From contig JBAIAC010000132.1 in assembly GCA_037349315.1 (NCBI GenBank), positions 868,001 through 932,000 of the forward strand: 64,000 nucleotides of DNA, written 5' to 3'. The DNA comes from Chelydra serpentina (taxonomy: Eukaryota; Chordata; Testudines; Chelydridae). This document shows, in pieces, positions 44,066-57,500 of the stretch. Within the stretch, counting starts at the first letter, position 1. Each line of letters begins with the position of its first letter. The notes beneath the pieces are model-generated. The model had not been told where the DNA came from. It did no database searches and was given only the letters and a program-made list of their open reading frames with translations. A program made the translations under genes and the position numbers.

Positions 44066-46744
44066 TATCTATCTAATTATCTATCTAGCTATCTAATTAT
44101 CTATCTCATTAATTATCTAATTTTCTATCTATCTATTTATCTATCTAAATATCTAATTATCTATCTAATATCTATCTATCTATCTAATATATATCTATCT
44201 AATTATCTATCTCTCTAATTATCTATCTAATTATCTATCTTGCTAACTATCTATCAAATTATCCAACTATCTGTCTATCTAATTAACTATCTAATTATCT
44301 GTTTATCTATCTAATATCTATCTAATCATCTATCTATCTAATTATCTATCTAATTATCCATCTATCTAATAATCTACATATGTATCTAATTATCTATCTA
44401 ATTATCTATCTATATAATAATCAACCTATCTATCTAATAATCTACCAATCTATCTAATTATCTATCTAATTATCTGTCTAGCTGTCTAATTATCTAGCTA
44501 TTTATCTATCTTTCTAATTATCTAATTTTCTATCTATCTAATTCTCTATCTATCTATCTAATTATCAATCTAATTAACTAATTATCTATGTATCTAATTA
44601 TCTATCTAGCTATCTATTTATCTATCCAATTATCTATATATTTATCTAATAATCTATCTAATTATCTATCTATCTAATTATCTATCTATCTATTTATCTA
44701 TCTAATTATCTACCTATCTAATAATCAACATATCTATCTAATTCTCTGTCTTTCTAATTATCTAATTTTCTATTTATCTAATTATCTATCTATCTATATA
44801 ATTATTTATCTATCTAATAATCTACCAATCTATCTAATTATCTATCTATCTAATTATCTATCTATCTAATTATCTATCTAGCTATCTATTTATATTTCTA
44901 ATTATCTATTTATTTATCTAAAAATCTATCTAATTATCTATCGATCTAATTATCTCTCTATATATCTAATTATCTATGTAATTATGTAACTTTCTAATTA
45001 TCTAATTTTCTATCTATCTAATTATTTATCTATTTATCAAATTATCTATCTAGCTATCTAAATATCTATCTATCTATTTATCTATTTAATTACCTAATAT
45101 GTAATTATCTAATTACCTACATCTCTAATTATCTATCTATGTAATTATCTATCTAATTATCTACCTATCTAATAATCGACATATCTATCTAATTATCTAT
45201 CTAATTATCTAAGGATCTATCTTTCTAATTATCTAATTTTCTATCTATTTAATTATCTATCTATCTAATAAACTACCAATCTAATTATCTAATTATCTGT
45301 TTATCTAATTAACTATCTAATTATCTGCTTATCTATCTAATTATATATCTAATTAAATATTTATCTATCTAATATCTATCTCTCTAATTATCTATCAAAT
45401 TATCTATCTAATCATCTATCTATCTAATTATCGATCTAATTATCTATCTAGCTGTCTAATTATCTATCTAATTATCTATCTTTCTAATTATATAATTTTC
45501 TATCTATTTAATTATCTATCTAATGATCTACCAATCTATCTAATTATCTATCTATATAATTATCTATCCATCTAATTATCTATCTAGCTATTTATCCATC
45601 TAATTATCTACCTATCTAATAATCAACATATCTATCTAATTATCTATCTTTCTAATTATCTAATTTTCTATCTATCTAATTATCTATCTATCTATATAAT
45701 TATCTATCTAACTAATAATCTACCAATCTATCTAATTATCTATCTATCTAATTATCTATCTAATTATATATCTAGCTGTCTAATTATATAGCTATTTATC
45801 TATCTTTCTAATTATCTAATTCTCTATCTATCTAATTATCGATCTAATTAACTAATTATCTATATATCTAATTATCTATCTAGCTATCTATTTATCTATT
45901 CAATTATCTACGTATTTATCTAAGAATCTATCTAATTATCTATCTATCTATCTAATTATATATTTATCTATTTATCTATCTAATTATCTACCTATCTAAT
46001 AATCTACCAATCTATCTAATTATCTATCTAGCTAATTATCTATCTAGCTATCTATTTATCTTTCTTATTATCTATTTATTTATCTTATAATCTATCTAAT
46101 TATCTATCTATCTAATTATCTATCTAATTCTCTATCTATCTAATTATCAATCTAATTAACTTATTATCTTTCTTTCTAATTATCTATCTAGCTATCTGTT
46201 TATCTATCTAATTAACTATGTATTTATCTAATAATCTATCTAATTATCTATCTATCTGATTATCTATCGAATTATCTATCTATCTATTTATCTATCTAAT
46301 TATCTACCTATCTAATAATCAACTTATCTATCTAATTATCTATCTATCTAATTATCTAATTTTCTGTCTATCTAATTATCTATCTAATAATCTACCAATC
46401 TATCTAATTATATATCTAATTATCTATCTATCTAATTATCTATCTAGCTGTCTAATTATCTATCTAATTATCTATCTTTCTAATTATATAATTTTCTATC
46501 TATTTAATTATATATCTAATAATCTACCAATCTTTCTAATTATCTATCTATCTAATTATCTATCTAATTATCTATCTTTCTAATTATATAATTTTCTTTC
46601 TATTTAATTATCAATCTATCTAATAATCTAACAATCTATCTAATTATCTATCTATCTATCTAATTATCTATTTATCTATCTATCTATCTAATCATCTATC
46701 TATCCAATTATCTATCTAATTATCCATCTATCTAATAATCAACG

Positions 46745-46783
46745 TAACCCTAACCCTAAACTTAACCCTAACCCTAACCCTAA
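46745..46783. repeat. Telomere-type (CCCTAA)n seed 1
   Basis: About six CCCTAA units with one variant (CTAAACTTAACC), set between AATCAACG and TTATCTATC satellite. Confidence 0.95.
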
Positions 46784-49700
46784 TTATCTATCTATCTATC
46801 TAATTATCTAAATATCTAATTATCTATCTAATTATCTACCTATCTAATAATCTACATATTTATCTAATTATCTATCTATCTATCTATCTAATTATCTATC
46901 TAGCTATCTATTTATCTTTCTTATTATCTACTTATTTATCTAATAATCTATCTAATTATCTACCTATCTAATTATCTATCTAATTATCTTAGTATATCTC
47001 TATCTAATTATCTCTCTAATAATCTACCAATATATCTAATTATCTATCTAATTATCTATCTATCTAATTATCTATCTAGCTGTCTAATTATCTATCTAAT
47101 TATCTATCTTTCTAATTATGTAATTATCTATCTATCTAATTCTCTATCTATCTATATAATTATCTATCTAATTCTCTATCTATCTATCTAATTATCTATC
47201 TTTCTAATTATATAATTTTCTATTTAATTATCTATCTATCTAATAATCTACCAATCTATCTAATTATCTATCTTTCTAATTATCTAATTTTCTGTCTATC
47301 TAATTATCTATCTATATAATTATCTCAGTCTCTATCTGTCTAACTATCGATTAATTATCTAATTATCTATCTATCTAATTATCTATCTAGCTATCTATTT
47401 ATCTTTCTTATTATCTACTTATTTATCTAATAATCTATCTAATTATCTATGTATCTATTAATCTATCGAATTATCTATCTAGCTATCTATATATATAATT
47501 GTCTATCTAATTATCTATCTATCTAATTATCTATCTTTCTAATTATCTAATTTTCTGTCTATCTAATTATCTATCTGTCTATCTATATAATTATCTAATT
47601 CTCTATCTATCTGTCTAATTATCGATTAATTAACTAATTATCTATCTGTCTAATTATCTATCTAGCTGCCTATTTATCTATCTAATTATCCATGTATTTA
47701 TCTAATAATCTATCTAATTATCTATCTAGCTAATAATCTACCTATCTATCTAATTATCTCTCTACCTATCTAATTATCTTTGTAATTATGTATCTTTCTA
47801 ATTATATAATTTTCTATCTATCTAATTATTTATCTATCGAATCATCTATCTAGCTATGTAAATATCTATCTAGCTATGTAAATATCTACCTAATTGTCTA
47901 TCTAATTATCTATCTTTCTAATTATCTAATTTTCTGTCTATCTAATTACCTATCTATCTAATTATCTATCTATCTATTTATCCATCTAATTATCTACCTA
48001 TCTAATAATCAACATATATATCTAATTATCTATCTTTCTAATTATCTAATTTTCTATCTATCTATCTAATTATCTATCTATCTAATAGTCTACCAATCTA
48101 TCTAATTGTCTATCTATCTAATTATCTATTTATCTTTCTTATTATCTATTTATTTATCTAATAATCTATCTAATTATATATCTATCTAATTATCTATCTA
48201 AGTATCTATCTAGCTATCTAAACATCTATCCAATTGTCTATCCAATTATCTATCTATCTAATTATCTATCTAGCTGTCTATTTGTCTATGTATTTATCTA
48301 ATAATCTATCTAATTATCTATCTAGATAATAATCTACCTATCTATCTAATTATCTCTCTATCTATCTTATTATCTATGTAATTATGTAACTTTCTAATTA
48401 TCTAATTTTCTATCTATCTAATTATTTATCTATCTAATTATCTATCTAGCTATCTAAATATCTATCTAGCTATTTATCTATTTAATTACCTAATATGTAA
48501 TTATCTAATTACCTACATCTCTAATTATGTATCTATCTAATTATCTATGTAATTATCTATAAATCTAATTATCTATCTAATTATCTATCTAAATATCTAA
48601 TTATCTATCTAATATCTATCTATCTAATATATATCTATCTAATTGTCTATCTATCTAATTATCTATCTATCTCTCTAATTATCTATCTATCTCTCTAATT
48701 ATCTCTCTAATTATCTATCTTGCTAACTATCTATCAAATTATCCAACTATCTGTCTATCTAATTAACTATCTAATTATCTGTTTATCTATCTAATATCTA
48801 TCTAATCATCTATCTATCTAATTATCTATCTAATTATCCATCTATATATTTATCTAATAATCTATCTAATTAACGATCTATCTAATTATCTATCTATCTA
48901 ATTTTCTATCTATCTATTTATCTATCTATCTATATAATTATCTATCTATCTAATAATCTACCAATCTATCTAATTATCTATCTATCTAATTATCTATCTA
49001 GCTATCTATTTATATTTCTAATTATCTATTTACTTATCTCATAATATATCTAATTATCTGTCTATCTAATTATCTATCTAATTATCTCTCTATATATCTA
49101 ATTATCTATGTAATTATGTAACTTTCTAATTATCTAATTTTCTATCTATCTAATTATTTATCTATCTATCTAATTATCTATCTAGCTATCTAAATATCTA
49201 TCTATTTATCTATTTAATTTCCTAATATGTAATTATCTAATTACCTACATATCTAATTATCTATCTATGTAATTATCTATCAAATTATCTACCTATCTAA
49301 TAATCGACACATCTATCTAATTATCTATCTATATATCTAATTATCTAAGGACCTATCTTTCTAATTATCTAATTTTCTATCTATTTAATTATCTATCTAT
49401 CTAATAATCTACCAATCTATCTAATTATCTAATTATCTGTTTATCTAATTAACTATCTAATTATCTGCTTATCTATCTAATTATATATCTAATTATATAT
49501 TTATCTATCTAATATCTATCTCTCTAATTATCTATCAAATTATCTATCTAATCATCTATCTATCTAATTATCTATCGAATTATCTATCTAGCTATCTAAT
49601 TATCTATCTTATTAATTATCTAATTATCTACCTATCTATTTATCTATCTAAATATCTAATTATCTATCCATCTAATTATCTATCTAATATCTATTTATCT

Positions 49701-50516
49701 ATCTAATATCTATCTAATTATCTATCTCTCTAATTATCTATCTCTCTAATTATCTATCTTGCTAACTATCTATCTAATTATCCAATTATCTGTCTATCTA
49801 ATTAACTATCTAATTATCTGTTTATTTATCTAATATCTATCTATCTATCTAATCATCTAATAATCTAATTATCTATCTAATTATCCATCTATCTAATAAT
49901 CAACCTATCTATCTAATTATCTCTCTATCTAATTATCTATGTAATTATCTATCTATCTATCTAATTATCGATCTATCTAATTATGTACCAATCTATCTAA
50001 TTATCTATCTATCTAATTATCTATCTAGCTATCTGTTTATCTTTCTTATTATCTATCTATCTCATTATCTATCTATCTATCTAATTATCTACCTATCTAA
50101 TAATCGATATATCTATCTAATTATCTATCTTTCTAAGTATCAAATCTTATTATCTATTTATTTATCCAATAATCTATCTAATTATCTATCTATCGAATTA
50201 TCTATCTATCTAATTATCTATCTATCTAATTATCTATCTAGCTATCTATTTATCTTTCTTATTATATATTTATTTATCTAATAATCTATCTAATTATCTA
50301 TTTAATTACCTAATATGTAACTATCTAATTATCTTCATCAATAATTATCTATCTAACTAATTATCTATGTAATTATCTATCTATCTATCTAATTATCTAT
50401 AAATCTAATTATCTATCTAATTATATACCAATCTAATAATCAACCTATCTCTCTAATTATGTATCTATCTATCTAATTAGCTAAGGATCTATCTTTCTAA
50501 TTATCTAATTTTCTAT

Positions 50517-52462
50517 CTAGTTTATTATCTATCTAATAATCTACCAATCTATCTAATTATCTATCTGTCTAATTATCTTTCTAATTATCTATCTAGCTGT
50601 CTATTTATCTATCTAATTATCTATAAATCTAATTATCTATCTAATTATCTATCTAATAATGTACCAATCTATCTAATTATATATCTAATTATCTATCTAT
50701 CTAATTAACTATCTAGCTGTCTAATTATCTATCTAATTATCTATCTTTCTAATTATATAATTTTCTTTCTATTTAATTATCAATCTATCTAATAATCTAA
50801 CAATCTATCTAATTATCTATCTATCTAATTATCTATTTATCTATCTATCTATCTAATCATCTATCTACCCAATTATCTATCTAATTATCCATCTATCTAA
50901 TAATCAACGTAACCCTAACCCTAACCTTAACCCTAACCCTAACCCCAATTATCTATCTATCTATCTAATTATCTAAATATCTAATTATCTATCTAATTAT
51001 CTACCTATCTAATAATCTACATATTTATCTAATTATCTATCTATCTAATTATCTATCTAGCTATCTATTTATCTTTCTTATTATCTACTTATTTATATAA
51101 TAATTTATCTAATTATCTACCCATCTAATTATCTATCTAATTATCTAAGTATCTCTCTATCTAATTATCTCTCTAATAATCTACCAATATATCTAATTAT
51201 CTATCTTATTATCTATCTATAAAATTATCTATCTAGCTGTCTAATTATCTATCTAATTATCTATCTTTCTAATTATGTAATTACCTATCTATCTAATTCT
51301 CTATCTATCTATCTAATTATCTATCTTTCTAATTATATAATTTTCTATTTAATTATCTATCTATCTAATAATCTACCAATCTATGTAATTATCTATCTTT
51401 CTAATTATCTAACTTTCTGTCTATCTAATTATCTATCTATATAATTATCTCAGTCTCTATCTATGTGTCTAACTATCGATTAATTATCTAATTATCTATC
51501 TATCTAATTATCTATCTAGCTATCTATTTATCTTTCTTATTATCTACTTATTTATCTAATAATCTATCTAATTATCTATGTATCTAATAATCTATCGAAT
51601 TATCTATCTAGCTATCTATATATATAATTGTCTATCTAATTATCTATCTATCTAATTATCTATCTTTCTAATTATCTAATTTTCTGTCTATCTAATTATC
51701 TATCTATCTATCTATATAATTATCTAATTCTCTATCTATATGTCTAATTATCGATTAATTAACTAATTATCTATCTGTCTAATTATCTATCTAGCTGTCT
51801 ATTTATCTATCTAATTATCCATGTATTTATCTAATAATCTATCTAATTATCTATCTAGCTAATAATCTACCTATCTATCTAATTATCTCTCTACCTATCT
51901 AATTATCTATGTAATTATGTATCTTTCTAATTATATAATTTTCTATCTATCTAATTATTTATCTATCGAATCATCTATCTATCTATTTATCCATCTAATT
52001 ATCTACCTATCTAATAATTAACATATATATCTAATTATCTATCTTTCTAATTATCTAATTTTCTATCTATATAATTATCTATCTATCTATCTATATAATT
52101 ATCTAATTATCTAATAGTCTACCAATCTATCTAATTATCTATCTATCTAATTATCTATTTATCTTTCTTATTATCTATCTAATTATCTATATAACTATCT
52201 AATTATCTATCTATCTAATTATAAATCTAATTATATACCTATCTAATAATCAGCCTATCTATCTAATTATCTATCTATCTAATTATCTAAGGATCTATCT
52301 TTCTAATTATCTAATTTTCTATCTATTTAATTATCTATCTAATGATCTACCAATCTATCTAATTATCTATCTGTCTAATTATCTATCTAATTATCTATCT
52401 AGCTGTCTATTTATCTTTCTAATTATCTATGTCTTTATCTAATAATCTATCTAATTTTCTAT
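50517..52462. repeat. Higher-order unit 1 (~1.95 kb)
   Basis: Starts CTAGTTTATTATCTATCT and ends just before the same phrase recurs at 52463. Carries telomere seed 2 and markers such as CAGTCTCTATCTATGTG and AATAATTAACATATATATC. Lacks about 100 bases near 50760 that are present in unit 2 and in the older copy around 46480-46610. Confidence 0.85.
50910..50946. repeat. Telomere-type (CCCTAA)n seed 2
   Basis: About six units, with internal variant CCTTAA and terminal CCCCAA. Confidence 0.95.
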
Positions 52463-54531
52463 CTAGTTTATTATCTATCTAATAATCTACCAATCTATCT
52501 AATTATCTATCTGTCTAATTATCTTTCTAATTATCTATCTAGCTGTCTATTTATCTATCTAATTATCTATAAATCTAATTATCTATCTAATTATCTATCT
52601 AATAATGTACCAATCTATCTAATTATATATCTAATTATCTATCTATCTAATTAACTATCTAGCTGTCTAATTATCTATCTAATTATCTATCTTTCTAATT
52701 ATATAATTTTCTATCTATTTAATTATATATCTAATAATCTACCAATCTATCTAATTATCTATCTATCTAATTATCTATCTAATTATCTATCTTTCTAATT
52801 ATATAATTTTCTTTCTATTTAATTATCAATCTATCTAATAATCTAACAATCTATCTAATTATCTATCTATCTAATTATCTATTTATCTATCTATCTATCT
52901 AATCATCTATCTACCCAATTATCTATCTAATTATCCATCTATCTAATAATCAACGTAACCCTAACCCTAACCTTAACCCTAACCCTAACCCCAATTATCT
53001 ATCTATCTATCTAATTATCTAAATATCTAATTATCTATCTAATTATCTACCTATCTAATAATCTACATATTTATCTAATTATCTATCTATCTAATTATCT
53101 ATCTAGCTATCTATTTATCTTTCTTATTATCTACTTATTTATATAATAATTTATCTAATTATCTACCCATCTAATTATCTATCTAATTATCTAAGTATCT
53201 CTCTATCTAATTATCTCTCTAATAATCTACCAATATATCTAATTATCTATCTTATTATCTATCTATAAAATTATCTATCTAGCTGTCTAATTATCTATCT
53301 AATTATCTATCTTTCTAATTATGTAATTATCTATCTATCTAATTCTCTATCTATCTATATAATTATCTATCTAATTCTCTATCTATCTATCTAATTATCT
53401 ATCTTTCTAATTATATAATTTTCTATTTAATTATCTATCTATCTAATAATCTACCAATCTATGTAATTATCTATCTTTCTAATTATCTAACTTTCTGTCT
53501 ATCTAATTATCTATCTATATAATTATCTCAGTCTCTATCTATGTGTCTAACTATCGATTAATTATCTAATTATCTATCTATCTAATTATCTATCTAGCTA
53601 TCTATTTATCTTTCTTATTATCTACTTATTTATCTAATAATCTATCTAATTATCTATGTATCTAATAATCTATCGAATTATCTATCTAGCTATCTATATA
53701 TATAATTGTCTATCTAATTATCTATCTAATTATCTATCTTTCTAATTATCTAATTTTCTGTCTATCTAATTATCTATCTATCTATCTATATAATTATCTA
53801 ATTCTCTATCTATATGTCTAATTATCGATTAATTAACTAATTATCTATCTGTCTAATTATCTATCTAGCTGTCTATTTATCTATCTAATTATCCATGTAT
53901 TTATCTAATAATCTATCTAATTATCTATCTAGCTAATAATCTACCTATCTATCTAATTATCTCTCTACCTATCTAATTATCTATGTAATTATGTATCTTT
54001 CTAATTATATAATTTTCTATCTATCTAATTATTTATCTATCGAATCATCTATCTATCTATTTATCCATCTAATTATCTACCTATCTAATAATTAACATAT
54101 ATATCTAATTATCTATCTTTCTAATTATCTAATTTTCTATCTATATAATTATCTATCTATCTATCTATATAATTATCTATCTATCTAATAGTCTACCAAT
54201 CTATCTAATTATCTATCTATCTAATTATCTATTTATCTTTCTTATTATCTATCTAATTATCTATATAACTATCTAATTATCTATCTATCTAATTATAAAT
54301 CTAATTATATACCTATCTAATAATCAGCCTATCTATCTAATTATCTATCTATCTAATTATCTAAGGATCTATCTTTCTAATTATCTAATTTTCTATCTAT
54401 TTAATTATCTATCTAATGATCTACCAATCTATCTAATTATCTATCTGTCTAATTATCTATCTAATTATCTATCTAGCTGTCTATTTATCTTTCTAATTAT
54501 CTATGTCTTTATCTAATAATCTATCTAATTA
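52463..54531. repeat. Higher-order unit 2 (~2.07 kb)
   Basis: Tandem copy of 50517-52462 with few base changes. Carries telomere seed 3, identical in its variants to seed 2. A partial third copy of its right half lies at about 55490-55855. Confidence 0.85.
52956..52992. repeat. Telomere-type (CCCTAA)n seed 3
   Basis: Same string and same variants as seed 2, as expected of a duplicated unit. Confidence 0.95.
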
Positions 54532-57500
54532 TCTATCTATCTAATTATCTATCGAATTATCTATCTAGCTGTCTAATTATCTATCTTTCTAATTTTCTAA
54601 TTATCTATCTATTTAATTATCTATCTAATAATCTACCAATCTATCTAACTATCTATCTATCTAATTATCTATCTAAATATCTATCTAGCTGTCTAATTAT
54701 CTAGCTATTTATCTATCTTTCTAATTATCTAATTTTCTATCTATCTAATTATCTATCTATCTATATAATTATCTATCTAACTAATAATCTAACAATCTAT
54801 CTAATTGTCTATGTATCTAATTATCTATCTAGCTATCTATTTATCTTTCTTATTATATATTTATTTATCTAGTAATCTATCTAATTATCTATCTATCTAA
54901 TTATCTATTCAATTATCTATCTAGCTATATAAATATCTAATTGTCTATCTAATTATCTATCTATCTCATTATCTATCTTTCTAATTATCTACCAATCTAT
55001 CTAATTATCTATCTTTCTAATTATATAATTTTCTATCTATTTAATTATCTACCAATCTATCTAATTATCTATCTATCTAATTATCTATCTAATATCTATC
55101 TAGCTGTCTAATTATCTATCTATTTATCTATCTTTCTAATTATCTAATTTTCTATCTATCTAATTATCTATCTATCTATATAATTATCTATCTATCTAAT
55201 AATCTACCAATCTATCTAATTATCTATCTATCTAATTATCTATCTAATTATATATCTAGCTGTCACATTATCTTGCTATTTATCTATCTTTCTAATTATC
55301 TAATTTTCTATCTATCTAATTATCTATCTAGCTATATAATTATCTATCTAATTCTCTATCTATCTAATTATCGATCTAATTAACTAATTATCTATATATC
55401 TAATTATCTATCTAGCTATCTATTTATCTATTCAATTATCTATGTATTTATCTAAGAGTCTATCTAATTATCTATCTATCTATCTAGCTTATAATCTACC
55501 TATCTATCTAATTATCTCTCTACCTATCTAATTATCTATGTAATTATGTATCTTTCTAATTATATAATTTTCTATCTATCTAATTATTTATCTATCGAAT
55601 CATCTATCTATCTATTTATCCATCTAATTATCTACCTATCTAATAATTAACATATATATCTAATTATCTATCTTTCTAATTATCTAATTTTCTATCTATA
55701 TAATTATCTATCTATCTATCTATATAATTATCTATCTATCTAATAGTCTACCAATCTATCTAATTATCTATCTATCTAATTATCTATTTATCTTTCTTAT
55801 TATCTATCTAATTATCTATATAACTATCTAATTATCTATCTAATTATAAATCTATGTGTCTAATTATCTATGTAATTATCTATCTATCTATCTATCTATC
55901 TAATTATCTATCTATCTAATTATCTAGCTAGCTATCTATTTATCTTTCTTATTATCTATTTATTTATCTAATAATCTATCGAATTATCTATCTATCTAAT
56001 AATCTATCGAATTATCTATCTAGCTATCTATATATATAATTGTCTATCTAATTATCTATCTATCTAATTATCTATCTTTCTAATTATCTATCTATCTAAT
56101 TACCAATCTATCTAATTATCTATGTAATTATCTATCTATTTAGCTAATTATCTATCTATCTAATTATCTATCTAGCTGTCTATTTATCTATCTTATTATC
56201 TATGTATTTATCTAAAAATCTATCTAACTATCTATCTAGCTAATAATCTACCTATCTATCTAATTATCTCTCTATCTATCAAATTATATATGTAATTATG
56301 TATCTTTCTAATTATATAATTTTCTATCTATATAATTATTTAGCTATCTATCTAATTATCTATCTAGCTATCTAAATATCTATCTAGCTATTTATCTATT
56401 TAATTACCTAATATGTAATTATCTAATTACCTACATCTCTAATTATCTATCTATCTATCTATCTAATTATCAATGTAATTATCTATCTATCTATCTAATT
56501 ATCTTTAAATCTAATTATCTATCTAATTATCTATCTAATTATCTAATTATCTATCTAATTCTCTATCTAGCTGTCTAATTATCTAGCAATTTATCTATCT
56601 TTCTAATTATCTATCTAGCTATCTAATTATCTATCTAATTATCTACCTATCTAATTATCTATCGAATTATCTATCTATCTAATTATCCATCTATCTAATT
56701 ATATATCTAGCTATCTATTTATCTTTCTTATTATCTATTTATTTATCTAATAATCTATCTAATTATCTACCTATCTAATTATCTATCGAATTATCTATCA
56801 AGCTATCAAAATATCTATCTTTCTGTCTATCTAATTATCTATCTATCTAATTATCTATCTTTCGGTCTATCTAATTATCTATCTATCTATATAATTATCT
56901 AATTCTCTATATATCTGACTAATTATCGATCTAATTAACTAATTATCTATCTATCTAAATATCTATCTATCTATTTATCTATTTAATTACCTAATATGTA
57001 ATTATCTAATTACCAACATCTCTAATTATCTACCTATCTAATTATCTATGTAATTATCTATCTATCTATGTAATTTTCTATACATCTAGTTATCTATCTA
57101 ATTATCTATCTAACTATCTAAGGATCTATCTTTCTAATTATCTTATTGTCTATCTATCTAATAATCTACCAATCTATCTAATTAGCTATCTGTCTTATTA
57201 TCTATCTAATTATCTATCTAGCTGTCTATTTATCTATCTAATTATCTATGTCTTTATCTAATAATCTATCTAATTATCTATCTATCTCATTATCTATCGA
57301 ATTATCTATCTAGCTATCTAAATATCTATCTAATTATCTATCTTAATAATTATCTAATAATCTATCTATCTAATTCTCTATCTATTTATATCATTATCGA
57401 TCTAATTCTCTATCTATCTAATTCTCTATCTTTCTAATTATATAATTTTCTATCTATTTAATTATCTATCTAATAATCTACCAATCTATCCCATTATCTA

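Noticed and set aside
44021..44218. Open frame with repeated Ser-Tyr-Leu residues
   Set aside because: Pure translation of the TCTA satellite.
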